Source: Desulfoluna limicola (GTDB lineage: Bacteria; Desulfobacterota; Desulfobacteria; Desulfobacterales; Desulfolunaceae). Taken from it: a stretch of DNA of 64,000 nucleotides. Position numbers and translations under genes: made by a program. Where the stretch lies: the NCBI RefSeq assembly GCF_021654575.1, contig NZ_AP024488.1, positions 5,607,501 to 5,671,500 of the forward strand. Direction: 5' to 3'. Shown piece by piece: positions 18,457-26,358 of this stretch (its first letter is position 1; each line of letters starts with the position of its first letter). A model generated the notes under the pieces. It made no database searches and was not told the origin of the DNA. It saw only the letters and a program-made list of their open reading frames with translations.

Positions 18457-19041
18457 GTGGGGGCATTCCTGCACACCACTCGCCGGTATTTTAAACGGGC
18501 GATTCAGCTTCCCCCCCCCCTTTTTTTTATCTCTCTCTTTGCAGGGGCATGGTTTTTTGCACTTTTTGCCTTGCCCCCACCTCAGCTGCTCTCAATTCCC
18601 GTGATTGGCCAATTTTTTTCCTTCATCTCACTCAATGTAAGAGATTTATCCCTTCCTTCTTTTGTTAATATGTTCCTCCTTTAGATTCGGTTGCATCGTG
18701 AGCTTTTTCTCCATGATACCGAACGGAGTGCACCGCTTGCAGTCATTTCCAACTCTCTAAAAATGCCTTGACATCTCGATATGAGAGGACTAAGGATGAT
18801 GGAGCATCATAAGAACTTTCCTGAAGAAATTTCCGTTCCTTGTTAGAGTAAATTGAGCATGGTTTGGGCAGTGAGAAATCGTGTATTCGCTGACCGGACC
18901 CAAGGGCCACTGACGGTCGATTCGTCCTTACGGATTTCCTCAGCCCTTGCAGAGGTAACCGAAGAGACGCCGAGGCGTCTGGTCGCTCTATCTTGTGCGC
19001 AGCGATATAACTAAGTTTGCGAAACGGTATGGGGGTTGTTT
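18457..19041. other. Gap before the nuo operon
   Basis: No gene is supported. A C10-T8 tract lies near 18511-18528. A promoter candidate lies at 18768-18796. The remaining leader up to nuoA (about 240 bases) has no recognised riboswitch. Confidence 0.45.
18768..18796 (+). promoter_or_regulatory. Promoter candidate for the nuo operon
   Basis: TTGACA at 18768-18773 is followed after 17 bases by TAAGGA (18791-18796). The -10 is weak. A short dyad TCTC-GATAT-GAGA sits in the spacer. Confidence 0.45.
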
Positions 19042-19431
19042 ATGGATTCGGTGTTAGCCATCGATTACCTGTATGTCATGCTTTTCATTTTCGGCGGATT
19101 TTCCGCCGCCTTTCTTCCCTTTATCATCGCCTGGCTCATACGCCCCAAAACCATTGTGACCGCTCGGTCCCACCAGACCTATGAGTGCGGGATAGAGCCT
19201 TTCAATCAAATGTGGGATTATCGCTTTGGCGTCTCCTACTATCTCTATGCGTTGATATTTTTGGCCTTTGATGTGGATGTTCTCTACCTCTTTCCGGTGG
19301 CCTCGGTGTTTGACAGGGTCTCCGGCGTCAGGGGAGTGATTGAGTTTTTTATCTTCATCGGCATTCTAAGCCTGGCCATTGTCTATGCCTGGAATAAAGG
19401 GGTCTTTACCTGGGAGAAGAAAAAGGCATGA
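19042..19431 (+). CDS. nuoA: NADH-quinone oxidoreductase subunit A
   Basis: The ATG at 19042 gives about 129 residues; GGGGG lies upstream. There are three transmembrane helices, with the family loop TYECGIEPF in the long loop after helix 1 and an acidic [13 protein letters not shown] in helix 2. It belongs to the membrane arm near the quinone site of complex I. It is the first gene of the operon and overlaps nuoB by four bases. Confidence 0.95.
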   Translation: MDSVLAIDYLYVMLFIFGGFSAAFLPFIIAWLIRPKTIVTARSHQTYECGIEPFNQMWDYRFGVSYYLYALIFLAFDVDVLYLFPVASVFDRVSGVRGVIEFFIFIGILSLAIVYAWNKGVFTWEKKKA

Positions 19432-20006
19432 AAGAGATCGAACGCTACGCGCAATATTTGAAGGATGAATCTGCCGCCAGCGCCCAGGAAGTGGACGGCG
19501 GTGCCATGGGCAGCTTTCCCCTCACCAAACAGATCCTTTCGGTGTGCCAGGCCAACTCTCTCTGGCCCATGACCTTTGGTCTTGCCTGCTGCGCCATTGA
19601 GATGATGGCCTCCGGCATGGCTCGAATCGATATGGCCCGTTACGGCGCCGAGGTGTTTCGCCCCTCGGCACGCCAGTGTGACCTTCTCATCGTTTCCGGA
19701 ACCGTCACCAAGAAGATGGCCCCAGCCCTTATGACCCTGTACGAGCAGATGCCATCCCCCAAGTGGGTCATCGCCATGGGCAATTGTGCGATCTCCGGGG
19801 GGCCGTTTAAGGTGGAAGAGAACTACAACGTCATCGAAGGGGTGGATCAGCTGATCCCCGTGGACGTTTATATTCCGGGATGCCCTCCCAGGCCTGAAGC
19901 CCTTATCGAGGGGATCTTAAAACTTCAGGAGAAGATTGCCGGAAAAAGGCACCCCTGGCCCCAGCGCAAGTTTAAGAAAGAGACGAAGATCCATCCCATT
20001 CCCTGA
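19428..20006 (+). CDS. nuoB: NADH-quinone oxidoreductase subunit B
   Basis: The protein has 192 residues. The N2 cluster ligands are visible: the tandem cysteines of [10 protein letters not shown], the cysteine of [10 protein letters not shown] and that of [10 protein letters not shown]. NuoB with NuoD forms the quinone-reducing site. The start overlaps nuoA. Confidence 0.96.
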   Translation: MKEIERYAQYLKDESAASAQEVDGGAMGSFPLTKQILSVCQANSLWPMTFGLACCAIEMMASGMARIDMARYGAEVFRPSARQCDLLIVSGTVTKKMAPALMTLYEQMPSPKWVIAMGNCAISGGPFKVEENYNVIEGVDQLIPVDVYIPGCPPRPEALIEGILKLQEKIAGKRHPWPQRKFKKETKIHPIP

Positions 20007-20050
20007 TCTGGCGGCGCACCAGACGCGTCACATGATTTGCGAGGTAGAGC

Positions 20051-20542
20051 GTGAAGAGTAACGAAGCGATTACAAAGCTGATGGAGGCAGGATTTCAGGC
20101 GGAACCAGGGGAGGTGAACCGCGTGGGGTACCATGTGAGGGTGACCCTGGAGGCGACTCAGGTGAGGCCCTTTGCGCAATGGTTGCTCACTGAAGGCTTC
20201 TTCATTGATTTCCTCTCTGCTGTGGATGTCTCTCCCGCCATTCAGGTGATCTATCAGTTTGCCCATTTTGATGGCCCCTGCCGTATCAACGCACGGGTAT
20301 CTCTCCCCGATTCGGGAGCCATCGACACCATCAGCGATATCTATCAGGGAGCATCTTGGCATGAGCGCGAGGCCCGCGACTTTTTCGGGGTCGTTTTCTC
20401 CGGCCATCCCAACCTCGTTCCCCTGATTCTCTGTGAAGAGGACAAGGACTTGAAACCCCTCCTGAAAAAAGAGGGCGCACAAAAGTCCCTCGAAGAGGTC
20501 GGGTGGGGGGAGAAAGCCGTTCCTGATGGTGCGGAGTCGTAA
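20051..20542 (+). CDS. nuoC: NADH-quinone oxidoreductase subunit C
   Basis: The protein has 163 residues with a GTG start. The 30-kDa subunit signature is present as IYQGASWHEREARDFFGVVFSGHPNL. It is a separate protein, not fused to NuoD, and supports the peripheral arm. The spacing to nuoD is unusually long (205 bases) for this operon and contains a small repeat fragment. Confidence 0.93.
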   Translation: MKSNEAITKLMEAGFQAEPGEVNRVGYHVRVTLEATQVRPFAQWLLTEGFFIDFLSAVDVSPAIQVIYQFAHFDGPCRINARVSLPDSGAIDTISDIYQGASWHEREARDFFGVVFSGHPNLVPLILCEEDKDLKPLLKKEGAQKSLEEVGWGEKAVPDGAES

Positions 20543-20662
20543 GAGCCTGACACCTTAGTGTGTGCCCGCCAGTGAACGCATTTTACCGTGCTTTAGAACA
20601 TATACTTACATCACCCTGTGTGCCTCATTACCCGGAAGGTTTTTTCCATGCGGGATTGTGAG

Positions 20663-20705
20663 GCCTCCACGGGATCCTGGGGATCTTCCCCCGGCCGCCG
20701 GAGGC
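20663..20705. repeat. Short intergenic repeat fragment between nuoC and nuoD
   Basis: GCCTCC at 20663 and the inverted family end GCCGCCGGAGGC at 20694-20705 enclose a 43-base remnant of the dispersed family. No terminal tips are left. Confidence 0.55.
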
Positions 20706-20747
20706 ATCAGGCTTACCTTACGGCGACATCATCAAGGTGGAGCAGCG

Positions 20748-21866
20748 ATGGTAACCAAACTTGAAAAAATTGCCGGTCCCAAGCACCGGTTCCTGCTCAA
20801 CATGGGGCCTCAGCACCCGAGTACCCATGGGGTGCTCCGGATTGTGCTGGAGATGGACGGTGAGTACGCCATGGAACTGGATCCGGTTCTGGGTTACGGG
20901 CACCGCATGCATGAGAAGATGGCTGAAGCACGCCCCACCAGTGGTTTTTATCCCAACACCGGACGGATGGACTACCTGGGGGCGATTCTCTTCAACCATG
21001 GCTATGTGGGGCTTTTGGAACGCATGGCTGGCGTGGAGGTACCGGAACGGGCTGAATACATCCGGGTGATCACATCAGAGCTCAACCGCATCTCAAGCCA
21101 CCTGGTGGGCATCGGCGCCTACGTTCTGGACCTCGGAGCCTTTACCCCCATTCTGTATGCCTTTGACGACCGTGAAAAGATCCTCGATATTTTAGAAGAG
21201 GTCACCGGTTCACGCCTGACGTACTGCTACCTGCGGGCCGGCGGTGTCACAAAGGACATCGACGACACCTTTATCCGACGAACCCGGGCCTTCATCGACC
21301 GCATGAGAGAGCGCCTTCCCATGTACAAGAACCTGGTCACCGACAACGTCATCTTTTTGAGACGGACCAAGGGGATCGGCGTCATCGATCGGGACATGGC
21401 TCTGCGCTACGGCATCACCGGTCCGGTGCTGAGGGGGTCGGGGATTGCCTACGACGTGCGCAAGAGCGAACCCTACTCCATCTACGACCGCTTCGACTTT
21501 GACATCCCCACCGGTGAGAACGGGGACTCCTTTGACCGCTATATCGTCCGTATCCGAGAGATTGCCCAGAGCCTTCGTATCATTGAACAGGCCCTGGACG
21601 CGTTGCCAGACGGGCCGGTGATGGCCAAAACCAAAAAGTTGAAGCTGCCCAAGGGGGAGTGCAACTTTACCGTGGAGGCGGCGCGTGGCTCCCTCTCCTA
21701 CTATATCGTGGGCGACGGAAGTGACACCCCCTACCGTCTGAAGATCAGGGTTCCCTCATATTCCAACCTGAGCCCCCTTCCCGAACTCTGCAAAGGGATG
21801 CTTCTCTCCGACCTGGTGACGGCCATGGGAAGCCTTGACCTGGTGATACCGGAAATCGACAGGTGA
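20748..21866 (+). CDS. nuoD: NADH-quinone oxidoreductase subunit D
   Basis: The ATG at 20748 gives 372 residues; an AAGGTGGAG site precedes it. The frame is open upstream to 20562, but that part covers the repeat and lacks family similarity. The 49-kDa motif NMGPQHPSTHGVLRIVLEMDGE and the C-terminal PSYSNLSPL and DLVIPEIDR are present. The fourth-cysteine pattern of NiFe hydrogenases is absent, as expected for complex I. It overlaps nuoH by four bases. Confidence 0.96.
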   Translation: MVTKLEKIAGPKHRFLLNMGPQHPSTHGVLRIVLEMDGEYAMELDPVLGYGHRMHEKMAEARPTSGFYPNTGRMDYLGAILFNHGYVGLLERMAGVEVPERAEYIRVITSELNRISSHLVGIGAYVLDLGAFTPILYAFDDREKILDILEEVTGSRLTYCYLRAGGVTKDIDDTFIRRTRAFIDRMRERLPMYKNLVTDNVIFLRRTKGIGVIDRDMALRYGITGPVLRGSGIAYDVRKSEPYSIYDRFDFDIPTGENGDSFDRYIVRIREIAQSLRIIEQALDALPDGPVMAKTKKLKLPKGECNFTVEAARGSLSYYIVGDGSDTPYRLKIRVPSYSNLSPLPELCKGMLLSDLVTAMGSLDLVIPEIDR

Positions 21867-22849
21867 TTATGGACACGATGCAACTGACATTTTATGACGT
21901 GCTGCGGATGGTGATCGCCTTTGTGCTGATGATCTCCCTTGTGTTTATCAATGCGCTGGTGATGGGCTACATGGAACGGAAGGTGGCCGCCAGAATCCAG
22001 AGACGCTGGGGACCGATGGAGGTGGGGGTGCAGGGCTGGCTTCAGATGATCATCGACGGGGTCAAGATCATCGCCAAGCAACTCATCGTCCCACGGGATG
22101 CCGATCGTACCATCTTCCGGGTGGCACCGCTGCTCTCCTTCACGCCGGTGGTGCTTCCTTTTCTGGTGATGCCCTTTTCGAAGAACCTCATCGGGCGGGA
22201 CATCAACCTGGGGCTTATTTTTATCCTGGCCGTCTCTTCCATCAACGTCCTCTCCATTTTTGTTGCAGGCTGGGCCTCCAACAACAAGTATTCCCTTTTT
22301 GGGGCGGTGCGCTCCGTCTCCCAGAACATCGCCTACGAGATCCCCATCCTGTTGTCTCTGCTGTCGGTGGTCATGATCACCAATACTTACAGCATGCAGG
22401 GGATCGTGGCAGCCCAGGGGACCGTCTGGTTTTGTATCGTGCAGCCGGTGGCCTGTCTCATCTACCTGGTGTCGGCCGTGGCCGAAACCAACCGGGCGCC
22501 CTTTGACCTGCCCGAAGCGGAGAGCGAACTCACCGCCGGCTTTCACACCGAGTACAGCGGCTTCGGGTTCTCGCTTTTCATGATCGCCGAGTACGCCAAC
22601 ATGTTCATCGTCTGCGCCGTCGCCACGGTTCTCTTCTTTGGCGGGTGGCATGGCCCCTTCAGCGGAGAGTACCTCGGAGCCCTCTGGTTCCTTCTGAAGG
22701 TCTTTCTCCTGATGCTCACCATGATCTGGGTGCGCTGGACATTTCCGAGGGTCAGGTTCGATCAGTTGATGAACCTTGCCTGGAAATACCTGATTCCCTT
22801 TTCCCTGGTGAACCTTCTTCTAACCGCCTTGATTGTGAAATGCATATGA
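21863..22849 (+). CDS. nuoH: NADH-quinone oxidoreductase subunit H
   Basis: The protein has 328 residues and about eight transmembrane helices. It shows the loop YMERKVAARIQRRWGP, the segment VAETNRAPFDLPEAESEL and a C-terminal WVRWTFPRVRFDQLM. NuoH links the quinone cavity to the proton-pumping arm. A GTG start at 21863 overlaps nuoD; an ATG at 21869 is an alternative. Confidence 0.96.
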   Translation: MIMDTMQLTFYDVLRMVIAFVLMISLVFINALVMGYMERKVAARIQRRWGPMEVGVQGWLQMIIDGVKIIAKQLIVPRDADRTIFRVAPLLSFTPVVLPFLVMPFSKNLIGRDINLGLIFILAVSSINVLSIFVAGWASNNKYSLFGAVRSVSQNIAYEIPILLSLLSVVMITNTYSMQGIVAAQGTVWFCIVQPVACLIYLVSAVAETNRAPFDLPEAESELTAGFHTEYSGFGFSLFMIAEYANMFIVCAVATVLFFGGWHGPFSGEYLGALWFLLKVFLLMLTMIWVRWTFPRVRFDQLMNLAWKYLIPFSLVNLLLTALIVKCI

Positions 22850-23286
22850 GTGGATACTTCAGCGACCTTATTACCGGAAGCAAGAGCCTGCTGGTGGGGC
22901 TGGGGGTCACCTTTAAAGCCATCGTCTCTCCTGTGGTGACGGTGCAGTACCCCCGGGAAAAGATCGACGTGACCCCTGCCGTTCGAGGCCACATTGACCT
23001 TGTAAAGGATGAGAAGACAGGCACACACCGGTGCATCGTCTGCCTCTCCTGCATGAAGGCCTGCCCGTGCCAGTGCATCACGGTCCAGGGAGAAAAGCAG
23101 GAGGGCGTCAAGGGCAAGGTCTTGACCCTCTTTACCCTGGATTTTACCAAATGCAGCCTCTGTGGCCTCTGCGTGGAATCCTGCAAACCGAATGCCATCG
23201 ACTTCTCAAACGAATACGAACTGGCCGGTTTCTCCCGTGATGAGTTTTTCTACGATCTTCTGACACGCGTAAAGGAGCGGGCATGA
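22846..23286 (+). CDS. nuoI: NADH-quinone oxidoreductase subunit I
   Basis: The ATG at 22846 overlaps the nuoH stop and gives 146 residues. Two 8Fe ferredoxin motifs, CIVCLSCMKACPC and CSLCGLCVESCKP, bind clusters N6a and N6b. With NuoEFG absent, this ferredoxin-like subunit is the likely electron entry point, as in other NuoEFG-less complexes. It overlaps nuoJ by four bases. Confidence 0.95.
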   Translation: MSGYFSDLITGSKSLLVGLGVTFKAIVSPVVTVQYPREKIDVTPAVRGHIDLVKDEKTGTHRCIVCLSCMKACPCQCITVQGEKQEGVKGKVLTLFTLDFTKCSLCGLCVESCKPNAIDFSNEYELAGFSRDEFFYDLLTRVKERA

Positions 23287-23801
23287 ATGTCTTGATGGAT
23301 GTCCTCTTTTTCGGCTTTGTGGTGCTGACCATGGCCGGGGCTCTCCTGGCCGTTCGGGCCGGGGTCCTCATGCACGCCGTCCTCGGGCTTGCCATCTCCC
23401 TTCTGGGCGTGGCCGGACTCTACCTCTACCTGGGAAGCCCCTTTCTGACCCTCATGCAGGTGCTCATTTACGTCGGCGCCATCTGCGTGGTGCTGGTCTT
23501 CGGCATCATGGTGGGCTACACCCCCAACGAGGTGGCGGAAAAAGTGGCCATGGGCAGAAACGCCTTTCTGGGGCTTCTGGCGTCAGGGGCCGCCGCCTTT
23601 TTTCTCATGGTGATGGTGATCGGACGCACCACATGGGTGCCCGCAGCCCACCGGCTGGGGGATTTCTCCATTGAACACGTCGGCGAAGGCCTGCTCCTGA
23701 CATGGTGCCTCGCCTTTGAACTGATCTCTGTGGTGCTATTAATCGCCATCGTGGGGGCCATTATCCTGGCCCGGGGTGGACGCGAGGAGGTGAGACGATG
23801 A
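23283..23801 (+). CDS. nuoJ: NADH-quinone oxidoreductase subunit J
   Basis: The protein has 172 residues with about five transmembrane helices. LYLYLGSPFLTLMQVLIYVGAICVVLVFGIMV is the conserved core with the helix-3 region that undergoes the pi-bulge change. It overlaps nuoI and nuoK by four bases each. Confidence 0.94.
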   Translation: MNVLMDVLFFGFVVLTMAGALLAVRAGVLMHAVLGLAISLLGVAGLYLYLGSPFLTLMQVLIYVGAICVVLVFGIMVGYTPNEVAEKVAMGRNAFLGLLASGAAAFFLMVMVIGRTTWVPAAHRLGDFSIEHVGEGLLLTWCLAFELISVVLLIAIVGAIILARGGREEVRR

Positions 23802-24115
23802 GTTTCCATGACAACCTCAACACCTACCTGATCCTGGCCCTCTTTCTCTTGATGATGGGCATCTACGGCATGATCCGGCACAAAACCTTTATCGGGATGC
23901 TGATCTCATCGGAGCTGGTGTTAAACGGCGCGGGCTTAAACTTCATGGCCTTCAACAAGTTCCTGGCCCCCGACCCCGCCGTGGGACAGATCTTCACCCT
24001 CTTCATCATGGGAATCGCCGCCGCCGAAGCCGCCATCGCCATCAGCTTTATCCTGGCTGTCTACCGCAAGTTCACCACCGGCGACCCGCAAGGCGTGACA
24101 GATTTGAAGGGATAA
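23798..24115 (+). CDS. nuoK: NADH-quinone oxidoreductase subunit K
   Basis: The protein has 105 residues with three transmembrane helices. It carries the family segment GMLISSELVLNGAGLNFMAF with its buried glutamate and the second glutamate in GIAAAEAAIAISF. It ends the tightly overlapping block nuoA-K; the next gene follows only after a 470-base repeat-filled space. Confidence 0.95.
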   Translation: MSFHDNLNTYLILALFLLMMGIYGMIRHKTFIGMLISSELVLNGAGLNFMAFNKFLAPDPAVGQIFTLFIMGIAAAEAAIAISFILAVYRKFTTGDPQGVTDLKG

Positions 24116-24122
24116 AAAACGT

Positions 24123-24539
24123 GCCCCCGGCGGCCAGGGGCTGAGCCCCTGGACCCCAGGTTCGAGAATGCTCCCGACCTTCGTTCCTCAGGTCGATCAC
24201 ATTCGCTGACGGGCTGCGCCCGTGGTCAGGGTCGAGGGTATAAATATTGGGGTGGGTTTTGTCCCCCTCCCTTATAGGTACCACAGGTTTTCAGGGGGCC
24301 TTCGAGCGCTATTCGAAGCCAAGAGGCATACCCCATCCAGTTGAATTCACGCCATCGTATCCACAGAGCCACGAAGCTTGTGGCAGCGCTGGCGACATCT
24401 CCGGCTTTGGAGGCGGGCGTAACCCGCGGCAAAGGCGACTGCGATTTGGCCCGAGGCACGAGAGACAAAGCGCATTCGCAACCCGCTTTCGAGGTGTTTT
24501 TGCCTAAGTGGCTTCGCCACCCTCGCAGCCGGAGGCTGC
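24123..24539. repeat. Inverted pair of type-A intergenic repeats inside the nuo operon
   Basis: The left end is GCCCCCGGCGGC, followed by the 19-base palindrome CCAGGGGCTGAGCCCCTGG (24134-24152) and the block GAATGCTCCCGACCTTCG. The right half from about 24405 runs in the opposite direction and ends in AGCCGGAGGC. It contains CCCGAGGCACGAGAG and CGCATTCGCAACCCGC. No GTAAC tips or target duplications were found, so this is a remnant or composite copy. It separates nuoK from the antiporter-like genes. Confidence 0.7.
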
Positions 24540-24544
24540 TTTTG

Positions 24545-24580
24545 ACCATGCAAGGCTGATATTAACCATACAAGGCTGAT
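24545..24580 (+). repeat. Two-copy direct repeat just before the nuoL-like gene
   Basis: ACCATGCAAGGCTGAT (24545-24560) and ACCATACAAGGCTGAT (24565-24580) differ at one base and are offset by 20 bases. They end five bases before the ATG at 24586. Confidence 0.7.
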
Positions 24581-24585
24581 TCACG

Positions 24586-26112
24586 ATGATTGAAACGACT
24601 CCCGGTATGTTGATACTCACCGCCATCATTCCCATGGTGGCGGCCCTTCTGGTGATGATCTCCGGCAAGCGGCCCAATATTCGTGAGGGGTGGTCGGTGG
24701 TGGGGGCGGTGTTGACCTTTGCCTCGGTGGTGAACCTCGCACCGGCCGTGCTGAATGGGGAGACCCTTCGCTACACCTATGCGGAGATTCTGCCGGGCAT
24801 TGCCCTGACCCTGAAACTGGACGGGCTGGGGCTTATCTTTGCGGGCACCTCCTCCTTCTTGTGGATTCTGGCGGCCTTTTACTGTGTGGGCTACATGCGG
24901 GGGCTCGACGAACACGCCCAGACCCGTTTTTACGTCTGTTATGCGGCGGCCGTGGGCGCAGCCATGGGAGCGGCCTTTGCGGGGAACCTTTTTACCCTCT
25001 ACCTCTTCTACGAGATCGTCTCCATCGTCACCTACCCGCTGGTCATGCACCATCAGGACGAAGAGGGTTACGAAGGGGGCAAAAAGTACATCATCTACCT
25101 CTTCTTTACTTCCAAGGCCTTTCTCCTCACCGGTATGGTGCTGGTCTATCTTATGGCCGGAACCCTGGAGTTTGCCGACGGCATTACAGGCGGGATTTTT
25201 CCGGCGGATGCCGGGACGCTTCTGGTCATCGTCAGCTTTCTTCTCTTTCTCTTCGGCTTTGCCAAGTCAGGGATCATGCCGTTTCACAACTGGCTGCCCT
25301 CGGCCATGGTGGCCCCCACACCGGTCTCAGCCCTTCTTCACGCGGTGGTGGTGGTCAAGGTCGGGGTCTTCTCTACGGCACGCGTTATGCTGTCCGTGTA
25401 TGGGGTGAACCTTCTCAGCTCCTCGGGTCTGGGGATTTTTACCGCTTACTTTGTGAGCTTTACCATTCTGGGTGCCTCGGTGATAGCCCTCACCAAAACC
25501 AACCTCAAGGCCCGACTCGCTTACTCCACGGTGAGTCAACTCTCCTACATCATTCTGGGCGTGGCCCTTCTCACCCCCACCGGGGTCACCGGCGGGCTTG
25601 TGCACATCACCAACCACGCCTTCTCCAAGATCACCCTCTTCTTTTGCGCAGGGGCCATCTTTGTGGTCTCCGGGAAAAGTGACATCCGGGAGATGGGCGG
25701 GCTTGGTCGCCGCATGCCCTGGACCATGGGGGCCTTTGCCCTGGCCTCCCTCTCCATGATTGGCGTGCCGCCCGTGAGCGGGTTTGTGAGCAAGTGGTAT
25801 CTGGCCCTGGGCACCATGGAGATTCACAACTGGATTCTTCTCACCGTGCTTCTGGTGAGCAGTCTTTTAAACGCTGGCTACTTCGTGCCGGTGGTGATTC
25901 AGGCCTTCTTCGGCAAACCCCTTCCGGAAGACGAAGGGCAAACCGAGAGCCTGGAGCAGACACCCCTGGCTCGCTTTATGGTGGTGCCCTTAACCATCAC
26001 CGCCATTTTTTCAGTCCTTTTCGGGCTCTACCCGAACCTCTTCTTTAAAATCATCTCGGTGCTCGATACGGGTTTTTTCACCGGGTTCATGAATGTGACA
26101 GCGGGGTTGTAA
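24586..26112 (+). CDS. Additional antiporter-like complex I subunit (NuoL/MrpD family)
   Basis: The protein has 508 residues and about 14 transmembrane helices, without a long C-terminal lateral helix. Antiporter-family residues are visible: the glutamate of LFYEIVSIVTYP, the lysine of FGFAKSGIMPFHNWLPSAM, a second lysine in VVVVKVGVF and the lysine of GFVSKWYLAL. It is closest in pattern to MrpD-like proteins. It stands where nuoL is expected, but a second NuoL-like gene follows, so the operon encodes four such subunits instead of three. It would conduct protons or sodium ions in the membrane arm, or in an associated Mrp-like module. Confidence 0.88.
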   Translation: MIETTPGMLILTAIIPMVAALLVMISGKRPNIREGWSVVGAVLTFASVVNLAPAVLNGETLRYTYAEILPGIALTLKLDGLGLIFAGTSSFLWILAAFYCVGYMRGLDEHAQTRFYVCYAAAVGAAMGAAFAGNLFTLYLFYEIVSIVTYPLVMHHQDEEGYEGGKKYIIYLFFTSKAFLLTGMVLVYLMAGTLEFADGITGGIFPADAGTLLVIVSFLLFLFGFAKSGIMPFHNWLPSAMVAPTPVSALLHAVVVVKVGVFSTARVMLSVYGVNLLSSSGLGIFTAYFVSFTILGASVIALTKTNLKARLAYSTVSQLSYIILGVALLTPTGVTGGLVHITNHAFSKITLFFCAGAIFVVSGKSDIREMGGLGRRMPWTMGAFALASLSMIGVPPVSGFVSKWYLALGTMEIHNWILLTVLLVSSLLNAGYFVPVVIQAFFGKPLPEDEGQTESLEQTPLARFMVVPLTITAIFSVLFGLYPNLFFKIISVLDTGFFTGFMNVTAGL

Positions 26113-26358
26113 ATGGTCAAGCTCATTGGGTTCCTTCGGGATCGCTCCGGCCTGTTGAAATGGCTCTTTTTTCTCTGGCTGGGATTTACCATCATCTTTG
26201 ATTTTATGGCCCACCGGCATGAACCCCACTTTTTCGGGGACTCCATCATTGGCTTCTGGTCGGGTTTCGGGCTTTTCGGCTGCCTTGCGATGGGGTTTAT
26301 CTGCAAGGGGATCTATTACCTCTGGCTGAAGCAGGATGGGGACTATTATGACAAGTAA
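26113..26358 (+). CDS. Small membrane protein in the nuo operon
   Basis: The protein has 81 residues with two hydrophobic segments (WLFFLWLGFTIIFDFMA and FWSGFGLFGCLAMGFI). It ends in a charged YLWLKQDGDYYDK. It starts directly after the preceding stop and overlaps the next gene by 11 bases, so all three are coupled. I do not recognise a family. Its place between two antiporter-like subunits suggests an accessory subunit. Confidence 0.75.
   Translation: MVKLIGFLRDRSGLLKWLFFLWLGFTIIFDFMAHRHEPHFFGDSIIGFWSGFGLFGCLAMGFICKGIYYLWLKQDGDYYDK

Noticed and set aside
20562-20747. An N-terminal extension of NuoD
   Set aside because: The frame is open, but it covers a repeat fragment and has no similarity to NuoD; the ATG at 20748 with its ribosome binding site fits the family.
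20748-21866. A group 4 [NiFe] hydrogenase large subunit instead of NuoD
   Set aside because: The paired CxxC nickel ligands are absent; the N-terminal GPQHPSTHG motif and the gene order are those of complex I.
24123-24539. Repeats taken as a CRISPR array
   Set aside because: The copies are not regularly spaced, occur as inverted pairs, and no cas genes are present.
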